NCBI GenBank assembly: GCA_905250025.1
Contig: CAJNOJ010000027.1
Location: 558,001 to 622,000, forward strand
Direction: 5' to 3'
Source: Adineta ricciae
Lineage: Eukaryota; Rotifera; Eurotatoria; Adinetida; Adinetidae
Length of the DNA: 64,000 nucleotides
Shown: positions 23,317 to 33,123 of the stretch, in pieces
Position numbering within the stretch: position 1 is the stretch's first letter
Layout of the letters: each line of letters begins with the position of its first letter
Translations under genes and position numbers: made by a program
The notes under the pieces: generated by a model
The model's database searches: none
What the model saw: the letters and a program-made list of their open reading frames with translations, nothing else
What the model was told of the DNA's origin: nothing

Positions 23317-25505
23317 ATGCTATTTCTTCATTTCGTTTATCTCCTTGCTCTCACAACTACTCTTGTCCTCTCCATACTAGTCATAATTTTAGTTTGGTTA
23401 TTTCACTTGGCTGGCATGAGCTATGGGTAAGAAGAAAAACAAGTTTTGTTTTCTTGTGATTATGTTCATGATTTTCCTCTTTCAACAATCGACTTAGACA
23501 TATTTCCTGACAGTGTTATGTCAAAATAGGCATAACTGGATGTCAGACGTTCCCTACATAGATCAACTTTGTTAGATTTACCTCTCAATAACATATCGAG
23601 TCATTTTGTACTTTCCTTGACGTCTTCTGTTTATCTACTTCCATGAACAAATAAACTACAAACGGTCATACCGTCATTAATGAGAATTTGATACGCTTTT
23701 CAAAAGTGTGTGTAAACTTTTTTCGGGGAAAAGACGTAAATTGCAGTCATCGTCTAAGTGTACACCGATAGTGATGTTTACAATCTGAATTGAAAAAATT
23801 TTGTTTTGATGTTTTTTCAAGTCTATTCGAAATACGCAGATTAAAATGACAATATTTGGATAATCGATTAACATTCTTATTTTAGTTATTACAAATTTCA
23901 TCGAAAAACATCGCCAATTAACGGCAAAGAATTACCGGGAATCTCAATTATTAAACCATTGACTTGTGTTGATGCCAATCTCTGCGAGAATTTAAAGACA
24001 TTTTTCAATTTAAAATACCCTCGTGTATGTTAATCGATTGTCTTATGGAGAAAATCTTCATACGTTTTCTTTTAGTATGAAATTCTCTTTTGCGTTCAAG
24101 AGCACAATAGTGAATTAATCGATATCATTGAACGATTGCGTATACAGTATCCACATGTTGATTCACAATTGTTTGTTGGTATGTAGAACTAATCTATTCA
24201 TGTTGCAGATAGTTTACGAAAAGATTGTCTATAGGAAATCCAATGGAAGAAAAAAATACTCATGAAAATCTCAAAGATGTCTCAATCAAAAGAAAAGGAA
24301 AACCTTGGTGGAAACGAATTTTGTCGTGTGGTATGTAGATGAATATCAGTATTGACGTGTATATCTGTTTTTTTTTATTCTTTAGGCTTGAAGAAGTTGG
24401 CACCGACTGAAGAGACAATCGGATTTGAAACAGATGAAATCAAAAATCCGAAAATCTTCAATATGCTGCCAGCCTATGATAAAGCCCAGTATCCATTGTT
24501 TTTAATATCAGATAGTGGCTTGCTGATGCATGAAGATGCTTTGTATGATATGGCTTCCTGTATGACTGATGATGTTGGTCTCGTTCATCAGATGCCATTC
24601 ACATGTGACAGAAAAGGTTTTGCTGGATCAGTTGAAAAGGTATGTTTTAGATCAGTGTACTCTAGAGAAAAGATTGAGATTGATAGTTACATAATCATTA
24701 ATCGAAAATTTGTTTTGTTATTTAGGTTTATTTTGGTACTCAACATGCTCGTATGTACATGACAATCAATTTGATTGGCATAAACTGTGTTACGGGAATG
24801 TCTTGCTTAATCCGTAAAGAGATCATTGATCGTGCCGGCGGTTTGAAAGCTTTTGGCAACTATATTGCCGAAGATTTTTATATCGCTGCTGAAGTGACGA
24901 AACAGCATTGGAAAATTTGTGTTGCCCCCACTCCTGCTCAACAAAATTCTGGTGATTATTCTATATCAATATGGCTCGATCGAATGATTCGTTGGTTTAA
25001 ATTACGTATGCGTTTAAGTCCGTTAGCTTATATTGAACCTTTACAAGAATGTTTCACGTCTGCTGCTCTCGCCGGTGTTGTAACAGATTATTTATTTCAA
25101 TGGAATGCTCTTGTTGTCGCTGCTTGTCATATTTTACTATGGTTTCTGTTTGATTATTTTATGCTTCGAATAACACAAGTAAGTTTTTTTTACCAACAAA
25201 AAAAGAACACTCCTGACAATCTGATGTTTTTCTTTTCTTTTCAGGGTGGTCCACTTCCTTTTTCGAAATTTGAATTTGCTATCGCATGGCTAGTAAGAGA
25301 ACTTTCAGCCTACTACATCTATTTTAAAGCGTTTACTGGCTCATCAACAATACGCTGGCGTGGAAAAGAATATCATCTGGGATCTGGTACACGAGCCAAC
25401 GAGGTTTACTCTCCATCTTCATCTCCTGTGCCTACAATTGTTATTGAAGCATCACCCACATCATCTCCATCGACGGGAACACATCTTTTACCTCCATCGC
25501 TTTAA
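23317..25505 (+). CDS. UGCG: Ceramide glucosyltransferase (GlcT-1)
   Basis: A GT21 enzyme of the Golgi membrane that transfers glucose from UDP-glucose to ceramide, the first step of glycosphingolipid synthesis. Exons: 23317-23426, 23886-24024, 24076-24178, 24235-24330, 24386-24639, 24726-25178 and 25245-25505, giving 471 residues (human 394). An N-terminal TM (ILVIILVWLFHLAGM) is followed by LPGISIIKPLTCVDANL (D1), then LISDSGLL (the D2 DSG), then MPFTCDRKGFAGSVEKVYFG, CVTGMSCLIRK, NYIAEDFY (D3) and the RxxRW motif in DRMIRWFK; hydrophobic C-terminal helices then follow. Two differences stand out: about 40 extra lysine-rich residues between D1 and D2 (exons 4-5), and a Ser/Pro-rich extension after the normal end. 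Exon 1 is separated by an unusually long 459-nt intron. All catalytic motifs are intact. Confidence 0.96.
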
Positions 25506-26128
25506 ATTTCAAAACCTGTCACATATCCTTGTTTCTCGTTTTGTTTTCCAATTACGTGCAGGTCACGTTGAGCTTGTCATGTGCTAGAGTCGATGATGGA
25601 GATATTTTTATTTTGTTATTTGCCGGAAATACTTCAATAGAAGAATTTATCACGCCAATTTGGCATTTATATTTTATTTCAATGTTTTTTTCTCTCTTGT
25701 TGTCTTTTATATGTTTGCTGATTATCGTAATATGAAGAAGAATGTACTATTTTTGAACAAATAAGAATCTTTATGAAAATGTGTGTGACTGAGGAGACTA
25801 ACAGACAGAAAACGTGACAGTATTTAGTGCTTCCTAGTTAAAATGACTTAGCCTCGTCTGAAGAGGCCACTTATTAAAGTGTTACAGTATGAATAGCTTA
25901 TGATTTTACTGCTAGCGAGAGCTAAATGTCACATGTCATAAGACTAAGTGTACTTGTTTTCAATCAATACAAATGATGTTCTATTAAAATATAAAACAAA
26001 CAACAAGCGTACGAATGAGATAAAAAGAATAATAAATCTTGTGAGTAAGAGTTTGTATCGATTGAATAGATTCTTTTAGATCATCTCTAAACAAAAACAA
26101 CGATGAAATGATCGTTCATTAAACATAA
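25506..26128. other. Convergent 3' flanks of GlcT and the orphan gene at 26.1 kb
   Basis: Noncoding region between two converging genes. It should contain both 3' UTRs and poly(A) signals (AATAAA near 26030). The plus-strand frame at 25529-25735 has no recognisable content. Confidence 0.5.
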
Positions 26129-26656
26129 TTACCATTCATTAGTTGTTTGTGATTCAACTTTCTCTTCATCATTCACAACATTTGTTGTTGGTGTATCATT
26201 GATTGGTTCTTCGACAATGTTTACTTCATATCCTTGTTCAGCTGCTGTTGGTAGAGTAGCAATACTCGTTTCTGGTGTAATTATTCCACGACGAATGCAA
26301 GCATCTCGAAGTTCTAAAACATCTTTGCTTGGTGTGTCCGATGGCCGACGTGAAATACCTTGACCATTGAGAGAATCATTGGATATGTAACAGCCATTAG
26401 CAGTAACTAGTCTTCTAATGTATGCTGATGATGATATAACTTCTCCATCTGTGCCTGTACATTTATCGATCATTTCATCGGTTGATTTCTTCTTTTTAAT
26501 AAGCTCTTTTTTCTGGCTTTTCTTTTCTAATGTTCCTGTTTTACCATTTTGATGAGTATAAATGTCAAGAGTTTCTTTCTTGTGTCCATTAACTTTACTC
26601 ACGGTTGTTCCTGCTGTTGAAGATGATGATTTTGATTTACCTAAGATAGCACCCAT
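26129..26656 (-). CDS. Unknown protein with predicted N-terminal myristoylation site
   Basis: A 175-residue uninterrupted frame that I do not recognise. It starts MGAILGKSKSSSS; Gly2, Ser-rich +6 onward and Lys7/Lys9 fit an N-myristoyltransferase site with a following basic patch, suggesting membrane attachment. Residues 25-75 are Lys-rich and probably disordered (KKETL, KKSQKKELIKKKK). Residues about 80-150 contain a more ordered-looking part (SSAYIRRLVTANG, VLELRDACIRRGIITPE). The C-terminus is acidic. There is no TM segment and no Cys pattern. UNC119, also in this window, handles myristoylated cargo, but no functional link can be claimed. Codon use and length support a real gene; an in-frame intron could not be excluded. 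Confidence 0.55.
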   Translation of the reverse strand: MGAILGKSKSSSSTAGTTVSKVNGHKKETLDIYTHQNGKTGTLEKKSQKKELIKKKKSTDEMIDKCTGTDGEVISSSAYIRRLVTANGCYISNDSLNGQGISRRPSDTPSKDVLELRDACIRRGIITPETSIATLPTAAEQGYEVNIVEEPINDTPTTNVVNDEEKVESQTTNEW

Positions 26657-27225
26657 GATTTATATAACTTAATAGGAAATAATGTACTAAGACAGAAGTG
26701 ATAGTCAACAACGATTGTATGTGAAAAATGAAACAAGTTTGTCCGGGAATAGAGAGCCGTAAAGCGAGCGAAGATGGAGATAACAATGGAATGTCTATGT
26801 GCGTGTGGAAGAAACCAAGAAAGAAAGAGGGGGAAAACAAATTTCGATACTATTTCTAATGCTGAATCAATGTGAGTTATCGTGCTGATTGCATTTAGCA
26901 ACGTGAAAGTATGAAATATTTTCATTTCTGTTTGAATGTACTGCTAGATTTGCAATATGTACTGTCATCATAAATTTTCATCAGTTGATCTCTATCATTT
27001 CAAATAAAAAATACTCATCAGTGATGACACTTTCATTTGTCATCATGTAGACATGTAGTATGACTCTTGTTAGTAGAACAAATCCTTGCTTTCACAAGCA
27101 AGCAGAGAGTAGATGGATCTCAGTTCATAGCTGCGTGATTTTCACTTCGTCTCGTTTGTTTAATTTCATGATTCCATTGATGTATTCATGGTATTCGGTA
27201 TCGGCATTCTCTCTCTCTCCCTTAG
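26657..27225. other. Noncoding region upstream of the 26.1-kb orphan gene
   Basis: Likely promoter and 5' UTR of the minus-strand orphan. Overlapping minus-strand hydrophobic frames (26637-26925) reflect C/T-rich sequence. A plus-strand frame at 27060-27290 has no domain but runs into a possible small exon, listed separately. Confidence 0.45.
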
Positions 27226-27364
27226 TCCATGGCAACGAAGTCACACTAATGAAAAATCCCGACCGCTTCGAACCTCTGCATCACTCGTAGGAATGATGCT
27301 TATCTTCATTAGCATTCTTCTCTGTATAGTCTCACACATACAAGACAAAGCACTTCAATGGTAA
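27226..27364 (+). CDS. Possible terminal exon of a small single-pass membrane protein
   Basis: An acceptor-like CTCCCTTAG ends at 27225. The following frame reads PWQRSHTNEKSRPLRTSAS, then a clear hydrophobic span GMMLIFISILLCIVSHI, and stops after KALQW at 27364. A short upstream piece beginning ATG at 27173 could be joined by a 35-nt intron to make a protein of about 50 residues, but an intron that small is doubtful. A GTAAAG at 27361 could instead be a donor. It resembles a membrane micropeptide; no family is recognised and it may be chance. Confidence 0.25.
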
Positions 27365-27469
27365 AGACTCTATCACTCGTGTTGTTTTTATTCTTGGATA
27401 TTTTGTAAAAAGTTACATGCTAATTTATTTACTGCTCGCTACTTGGCGAATATCTATCGAAGCTAAAGT

Positions 27470-27525
27470 GCGAATATTACAGAAAAAGAAGTTCAAGAAC
27501 GGATTGTGATAGATGTAATATTCGC
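27470..27525. repeat. Perfect 12-bp inverted repeat with 32-nt loop
   Basis: GCGAATATTACA at 27470-27481 is exactly complemented by TGTAATATTCGC at 27514-27525. It lies about 100 nt downstream of the YIF1 stop on the minus strand, so it would form a hairpin in the YIF1 3' region if transcribed. A related GCGAATATC occurs at about 27446. No target-site duplication or transposase is seen. It could be a 3' UTR structure or the remnant of a small inverted-repeat element. Confidence 0.5.
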
Positions 27526-27627
27526 TATAACATGATAAATTGTACGCCTCTGAACACATGATTCAAGTGGAATTTATTGTTGATATCTTGTTTAGAAAGC
27601 TAACATTGACGAAAAGAGTTTTTCCTT

Positions 27628-28833
27628 TCAAGTGACAATTAGATGTCGAGTTAGATACCAGATAAAGACTGGCTGACTGAAAGTGACTAGCAGGAGTAAA
27701 TAAACACGACGTCGATTTCGATTTACGTTGTATGCTTGAGAACCACTCGTGTCAGGTAAGATTTGCAATCTTAGACAGTTGATCTAAAGTAAAATCTTAG
27801 TAGTAAAAGATCAATGAGTACAAATGAAGGTAACTTACAAGGAAAAATGATATTGAGATACTGATATAGAGTAGTGAACAATAATATGCAAGAAATGACT
27901 GTGTGATCAAATAAGAAGACAGCACGACGATCATTCCAACATATTTATAACCACAATATGCAATTAAATCGAGTAGACCGAGTTTAGAATGAATATTACA
28001 AATGTAAAATATCAAAGAAAGAAGACCTATCTCAATCATGTTCCATATAAGAACAGAGGATGCGTGTGTACCTAGTTGTTCAGGTGTAAATCTTTGAATA
28101 ATTCAAACAGTTGTGAATTTTGGTAGTAAGAGAGAAACAGCTTACTTTTTTTGTGTCCCAAGAACAACACTGGCAATGAGCACGTAAGTCATAGCACTCA
28201 TTACTAAACAAATCAATTCATCTTATTCAATCAAGTAGTGTGCAGTTGACGATATCCTACATGGAATGTAATAGTCAGGTGCATTTGCATCAACTCGCGG
28301 TGGAACTGGCTCATCAGCACTATAATCCAATGACCATTTCTATATGACAAAATGTTTCAAATGAGCAAGACTTTGTTGAAAGATTTTACCCTTGATCGAA
28401 ATGGGAAGAGAATGAGAATGAGTTTTTTTCGAACATATGCTTGATCAACGGCAAAGTAATATCTTATAGATGACACCGATTTCTTCATCTAAATTCATAC
28501 CTCTAATAATTAGAAGAAGCTCTTTCCTCTGTTGACAAACTTCATCTGGCAGGGCACTAAAAGCTTTCCCAGTAATATCTTTCATGCCGTCTTCAACAGC
28601 TTTCATTCCGACACGAAGAAATGGATTAGTTGTCAAACGTTCCATTTCGAGTGCTGGCTCGTTGGGTTGACCATAGAATGCTGTCTGGGGTGTAAAAAAT
28701 GCGTTCTGCGAAGAGTTGGGACGCGCTAGATGAAAACAGAGCAGATTTTAATATTATTTCACAGAAGGGAATCGTAGAAACCATTCGATTCGGCCGGTCG
28801 TTCTTGATCGGAATGATGATTTGATCTATGCAT
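27628..28833 (-). CDS. YIF1A: YIF1 family ER-Golgi membrane protein
   Basis: YIF1 partners YIPF5/YIP1 in COPII vesicle and early Golgi traffic. Minus exons: 28782-28833, 28541-28725, 28390-28488, 28261-28339, 28146-28203, 27839-28091 and 27628-27783, giving 293 residues, the length of human YIF1A. A polar N-terminus (residues 1-100, PNEPALEMERL) precedes the signature RYYFAVDQAYVRKKLILILFPF, then VPPRVDANAPDYYIP, the first TM (LMSAMTYVLIASVVLGTQ), FTPEQLGTHAS, and DLIAYCGYKYVGMI. The last exon carries RLQILP and RRRVYLLLLVTFSQPVFIW, matching the conserved C-terminal TM. The intron at 28489-28540 was placed by frame, because the ORF otherwise runs into stop codons before the YYFAVD motif. The YIF1A or YIF1B type is not resolvable. 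Confidence 0.93.
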
Positions 28834-29390
28834 TATTAGTTCACTAAAAGCTGTGAATACAAGATAAGCACATTTTATATTTATTATAATATATGATGAA
28901 ATGACGTGTCTCTAGTGATGAATCAGCACAAATCTCATAAAGGTATATGTTTCTCTTTTCACAAGCGGTCAGTGACATCTGCGATTTGAAAAAATTCTAC
29001 AACTAACCTGTAAAGCAGATATACTTCTCAGCTGAGAGGAAAGTTTCGTCCTGGGTACAATAAGGTTGAGTATACATACATTATCATCAAGTCAATTAGG
29101 ACAAGGAGTCGTAATCTATGCAAGACTAGACATTCTGATAAGGAAATAATTGCATCGATAAATAAATAATTAGCCAAATTTTTCCTTGTGCATATTTCAG
29201 TAATTTCTTCATTGAGATGAAAAAATTGCCCATTATTTTATTTCGTTGTGATTCAACGATAGTCAAGTGAAAGTGAAAGAGAAGAAAAACAAAGATTTCT
29301 ATACAGATATAAGAGAGAAACAAAAAAAAAAGAGAGAGAGAAAAGAAAAATAATAATATTATTATTACAATGATATTCATATCCATATTA
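28834..29390. other. Gap between YIF1 5' end and RhoGEF 3' end
   Basis: Noncoding; holds the YIF1 promoter and the RhoGEF 3' UTR. A purine-rich low-complexity run (AAAGAGAGAGAG type) lies at about 29318-29352 followed by TAATAATATTATTATT near 29350. No gene signal otherwise. Confidence 0.5.
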
Positions 29391-31690
29391 TTAACCGTTA
29401 GTTATTTTCAATGATCTAAAAGCACTTAACCATTGTTGTTTATCATAGATATCGCGTGCTTGCAATAACATCGAATTATTTCGATTATTGTTATTGTCTG
29501 ATGAGAAAACAGATGAACAACGAAATACATTACGAGCTAAACATAATAAAATGACATTTTCTTGTTATACACTTTCAAAATCTTCTACCTGATTTCGATC
29601 CAGCTAACGTTCTGGAAAAACTCCCCGATGATAATTCGGGAATCTTCACTCCATCTTCAATATCTTCAATACGTAAGAATTCGACTGAGATTGGATAGTT
29701 TGTTAATTGGTAAGATTTGACACCATTACGTGTAGCAATGCGAGTAAACAAAATGATTTCATCAAATAAAAAGACATGTAATTTCTAAAAGATTCCAATA
29801 AATTTTCTCTTCCGAGGCAAAATTTAGTTTCGCATACTTGACCACGATTATTCTTCAATTCGCCTTGACAGATCAAACGTGTTTGGGTTTCGATTAACGA
29901 ATGTTTCTGTCGATACAAAACTGAATGTTAAAAAAAAACTCCTCCGACCAAAAGTTCGTACCTGTTCGTCATTTGTATAAACAAGTTTAGCGATTATATT
30001 CGAACAAATCTGTGCTGATGTTGCTTGACTAACATCATTGATCAATTCTTCCACAATATTGATCTACAATCAGATACTCATCGTAATCCTCCGATGGTAC
30101 ATTTTACTTACCGTTTCCAGCAGTATTCGTTTATCTTCATGACTGTCTTTCGTCTAAAATGAACAAAATTTGTTACTGTATGTCTGAGAGTATAGATTAT
30201 TTATGAAGGAAAAAAAATACCCAATTTAAATACAGTTCTAGTTTAGCTTTTTCACATTTTGTGTGCGATGAAACTATTCCGAATGAAATTTTCATCGCTT
30301 CATATCAAAATGTGAATTGAAGATTCTCATTCTACGTCAGACATCTTACTCGTTTATGTATACGTTTGAACAGGATTGGATATTTCATCAATCGGCTTCG
30401 TGGTTGATCTAAAAGACACGAATGAATTTACAACGAGGAAAAGAAACACCGATGAATGCGAACCAAGAAAATCCCATAGATCAAGTTTACGACTAAATCC
30501 TGAGTCAGTGCATCGCTTGAGATAATCATCAACACGACCATTCTCTTCACATCGTTTTGCATCCAGTAATTCTTTTGCATTGATTAAATTCGAACAGTAT
30601 GACACGTAAGATGAACGAATTCGTTGAAACTAAGTATTGATATATAATGAATCATTCGTCCTTTTCCAAGATTCTTACCCATTCTAAATAGATCTGACCT
30701 ACAGCATCAATCGAAGAATTACCCTTGGGTTTCAACCGAAAGAGAAGATCTAAACAAACAGTAGTGGTTATTTTTCATTGGTAATCGTAATCGAATTTAA
30801 ACCTCCGACAAGAAGAACAGAGTCTATCGTCCATGTTTTCACCACGACATAGAACTGATAACATATTCTATTCTCTTTCTCTCTCCTATCAGATCTCTTA
30901 CCTTCATGTAATGGCAGAATATCTTCTAACGGACCAAAGATTTGTTTTAATTCGAAATCATTGAGGATATTCAATGTTTTCATGCCGTTTCGATAGACCT
31001 ACGAAAGACAATTGTCGATTTTGATTGTATATGTGCTGATGAAAGAGTTACTCGTTGTGCTAAACCAAGATTTTCAATCATTTGTTGTTCTTCTGAGAAT
31101 AACTCATAGAGAACATTTTGTCGTTCGATTTCTGTTGCTGTCATTGTTTGTTTCAATTTTTCTCCATCGCAAGTTTCTGACCAAGCAGCACGAAACTTTT
31201 TGATCGTATTCGGTGATGAAATACCATTGGTCGCTTGTTGTGATGTGGAACCTTTTCGTCTAATGTTGTAATTATGAGTTGAATTGGTGTTGTTATTCAA
31301 GAGATTATGTAGATTTGCTGATGACGACTGTTTGGTTGTTTGTAACATGTTAATAACTCGATCACACATGGGACTTAAAAGTTCAGATACTGATGATAAA
31401 CGTGGAAGAGAGAGACGCTTTTTACGTTGGAAATGATCACCAACGAGTTCTTCGAGTGAACGAAGCGAAACCGTATCGGGTTCAAGTTTACGTTTACGTT
31501 TTTTCTTGAAACGAAGTGACACGGAGTTTTGTAATGCCGTTATATTCAATCGATTGGAAATTGTTAAGTCGTCATTCATTGACAGTTGAGATGAGACCGA
31601 TGGTGGGGGCATATCATCGATGGATTCCATGTCGCATGAAGATAGGGCAGGCGAAGGTGGTTGATGTTCATAGGAACCGAACATTTTCAT
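29391..31690 (-). CDS. NET1: NET1/ARHGEF3-type RhoA guanine-nucleotide exchange factor
   Basis: A DH-PH RhoGEF of the NET1/ARHGEF3 (XPLN) pair, which activates RhoA. Minus exons: 31052-31690, 30902-30998, 30679-30749, 30464-30629, 30350-30408, 30112-30153, 29962-30063, 29838-29906, 29589-29784 and 29391-29536, giving 528 residues (human ARHGEF3 526, NET1 about 596). The N-terminus (1-175) is disordered with a basic nuclear-localisation-like KKKRKRK, as in NET1. The DH domain covers about 185-375: ERQNVLYELFSEEQQMIENL, IFGPLEDILPLHEDLL, YCSNLINAKELLDAKR, FSRKLDLWDFLDQPRSRLMKYPILFKR. The PH domain follows (ICQGELKNNRGQ, LHVFLFDEIILFTR, QWLSAFRSLK). All DH conserved regions are present. Whether it is orthologous to NET1 or predates the split is undecided. 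IQCH is divergent upstream. Confidence 0.93.
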
Positions 31691-33123
31691 AGATAAAATA
31701 GAAATCTACAAATGAAAAAAGACCTATCGGATGCAGATAAAGAACGAGAAAAGGAAGAACAAGAAGAAAAGAAAGGAAAGGAAATGTCTCAGGGTCAGTA
31801 GAGAGTAACAGCTGTCACTTTCTGTTCATCCAATAATCATTAGTTCGACGTCTATCTGTGAGCTGACCTCTTGTGATAAGATGATGTAACCGAACTGTAC
31901 AACATGTTCTTTAATGATGATCAATCAACGGATATACAAATGTCTTTTGTAGACATTGAATGACTACAGAATGACGATCATCTTCATTCAGCGCTCAGTT
32001 CAGTCTCGTTGTCTGTACCGAACAGAAGTAATCAGTGTAATTAGATTAGAGTCGATCAAAACGATGGCGAGAAAAGGCAATCTTCAATTAGACACGAACT
32101 AAAATATATTCTCATTTTCTTTTTCTAACGAATGAAAACATGTCAGAAACGTTTTGTTGATACGATAAACAAATCCACATATCGTCTTCTGATGACATGT
32201 TAAAAGCGTCAGTCGACTATCTTACATTGTCGTCTACAATTTACTAGATAACTTTGCCCAATGCAATCCACCTCTGCATGTCAACAGTCTTATTTGTCAT
32301 CTCTATTACGCGGAAAGATATCAACTCTTTCTAGTACAAATCGATCGTTTAGTCTTTTCTTTGTGAGATAAAAAAAGAAGAAAAATTGAATTTATTGGTC
32401 GACTGTGACTACCATTTGAATCATATAGGAAACAAAAAAGGAATATCTAATAGATTTCTCTGATAGAGGTCTATTACCGAGACATCAAACAATTTAGATG
32501 GTTTGAAAATTCTATCAGAAATCTGATACTACTTTCGTTCTCCTTCAAGGCATACATTTCCTATATTTTTAAGTGCAAAGATCTCGTTTGCTTGACCTCG
32601 TGTAACGAAGCGAGTATCATGTTATCATTCCACACGAACAATAGCGATATGTGTGTAAGTCATGATCGTTCGAAGGAGTATTGGAAAGAATTTTCAGTGC
32701 GAACATTTCGTAGATCGATAGACAAGTATGTGTAACTTGATGATGGATACGATGAAAACTGACGAAAATGATTTGACACGTTCTTCCCATTATTATTACA
32801 GCTGTATCAATGAAATATTCCTGGAAACGCCTTTTTTTGGAAAAGACAAAAATCAACCAATAGATTGTCTGTCGACTATAAAGTTTTGAATTAAAGTGTG
32901 TTTGACATGGAAACATTCTGGCATGAAGCCAACAATAAAATAAATAGAAATAAAGAACATGCGTGATCAATTTTTTTGTTCTTTTTCTTTTCTCAATGAA
33001 AAATCTTTCAGACATGCAACTGTTTCTTCTACACTTTGAATTACTCGTAAAGGCAACAGACAGATCGTTATGTAATTGTTCAACACTTTTTTTCTTCTAG
33101 AATTCTCTATCTTTGACATAAAG
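31691..33123. other. 1.4-kb divergent intergenic region between RhoGEF and IQCH
   Basis: The two flanking genes diverge, so both promoters are expected here. The sequence is A+T-rich; open frames, including a minus-strand one at 32617-33015, are Lys/Phe/Tyr-rich and lack domains. No tRNA, repeat family or CRISPR-like array was seen. Confidence 0.5.

Noticed and set aside
22149-23380. Hydrophobic plus-strand frames before the glucosyltransferase gene, looked at as membrane proteins
   Set aside because: They are poly-T composition (Phe/Leu/Ile/Ser) with no family pattern; only the last segment, in another frame, is the true first exon of the enzyme.
28445-28540. Direct read-through of YIF1 exon 2 into RKELLLIIRGMNLDEEIG
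   Set aside because: That frame ends before the conserved YYFAVD block; removing 28489-28540 as an intron restores the family sequence.
32617-33015. 132-codon minus-strand frame in the RhoGEF/IQCH gap
   Set aside because: Composition is Lys/Phe/Tyr/Cys typical of random A+T-rich frames; no partner exon and no motif.
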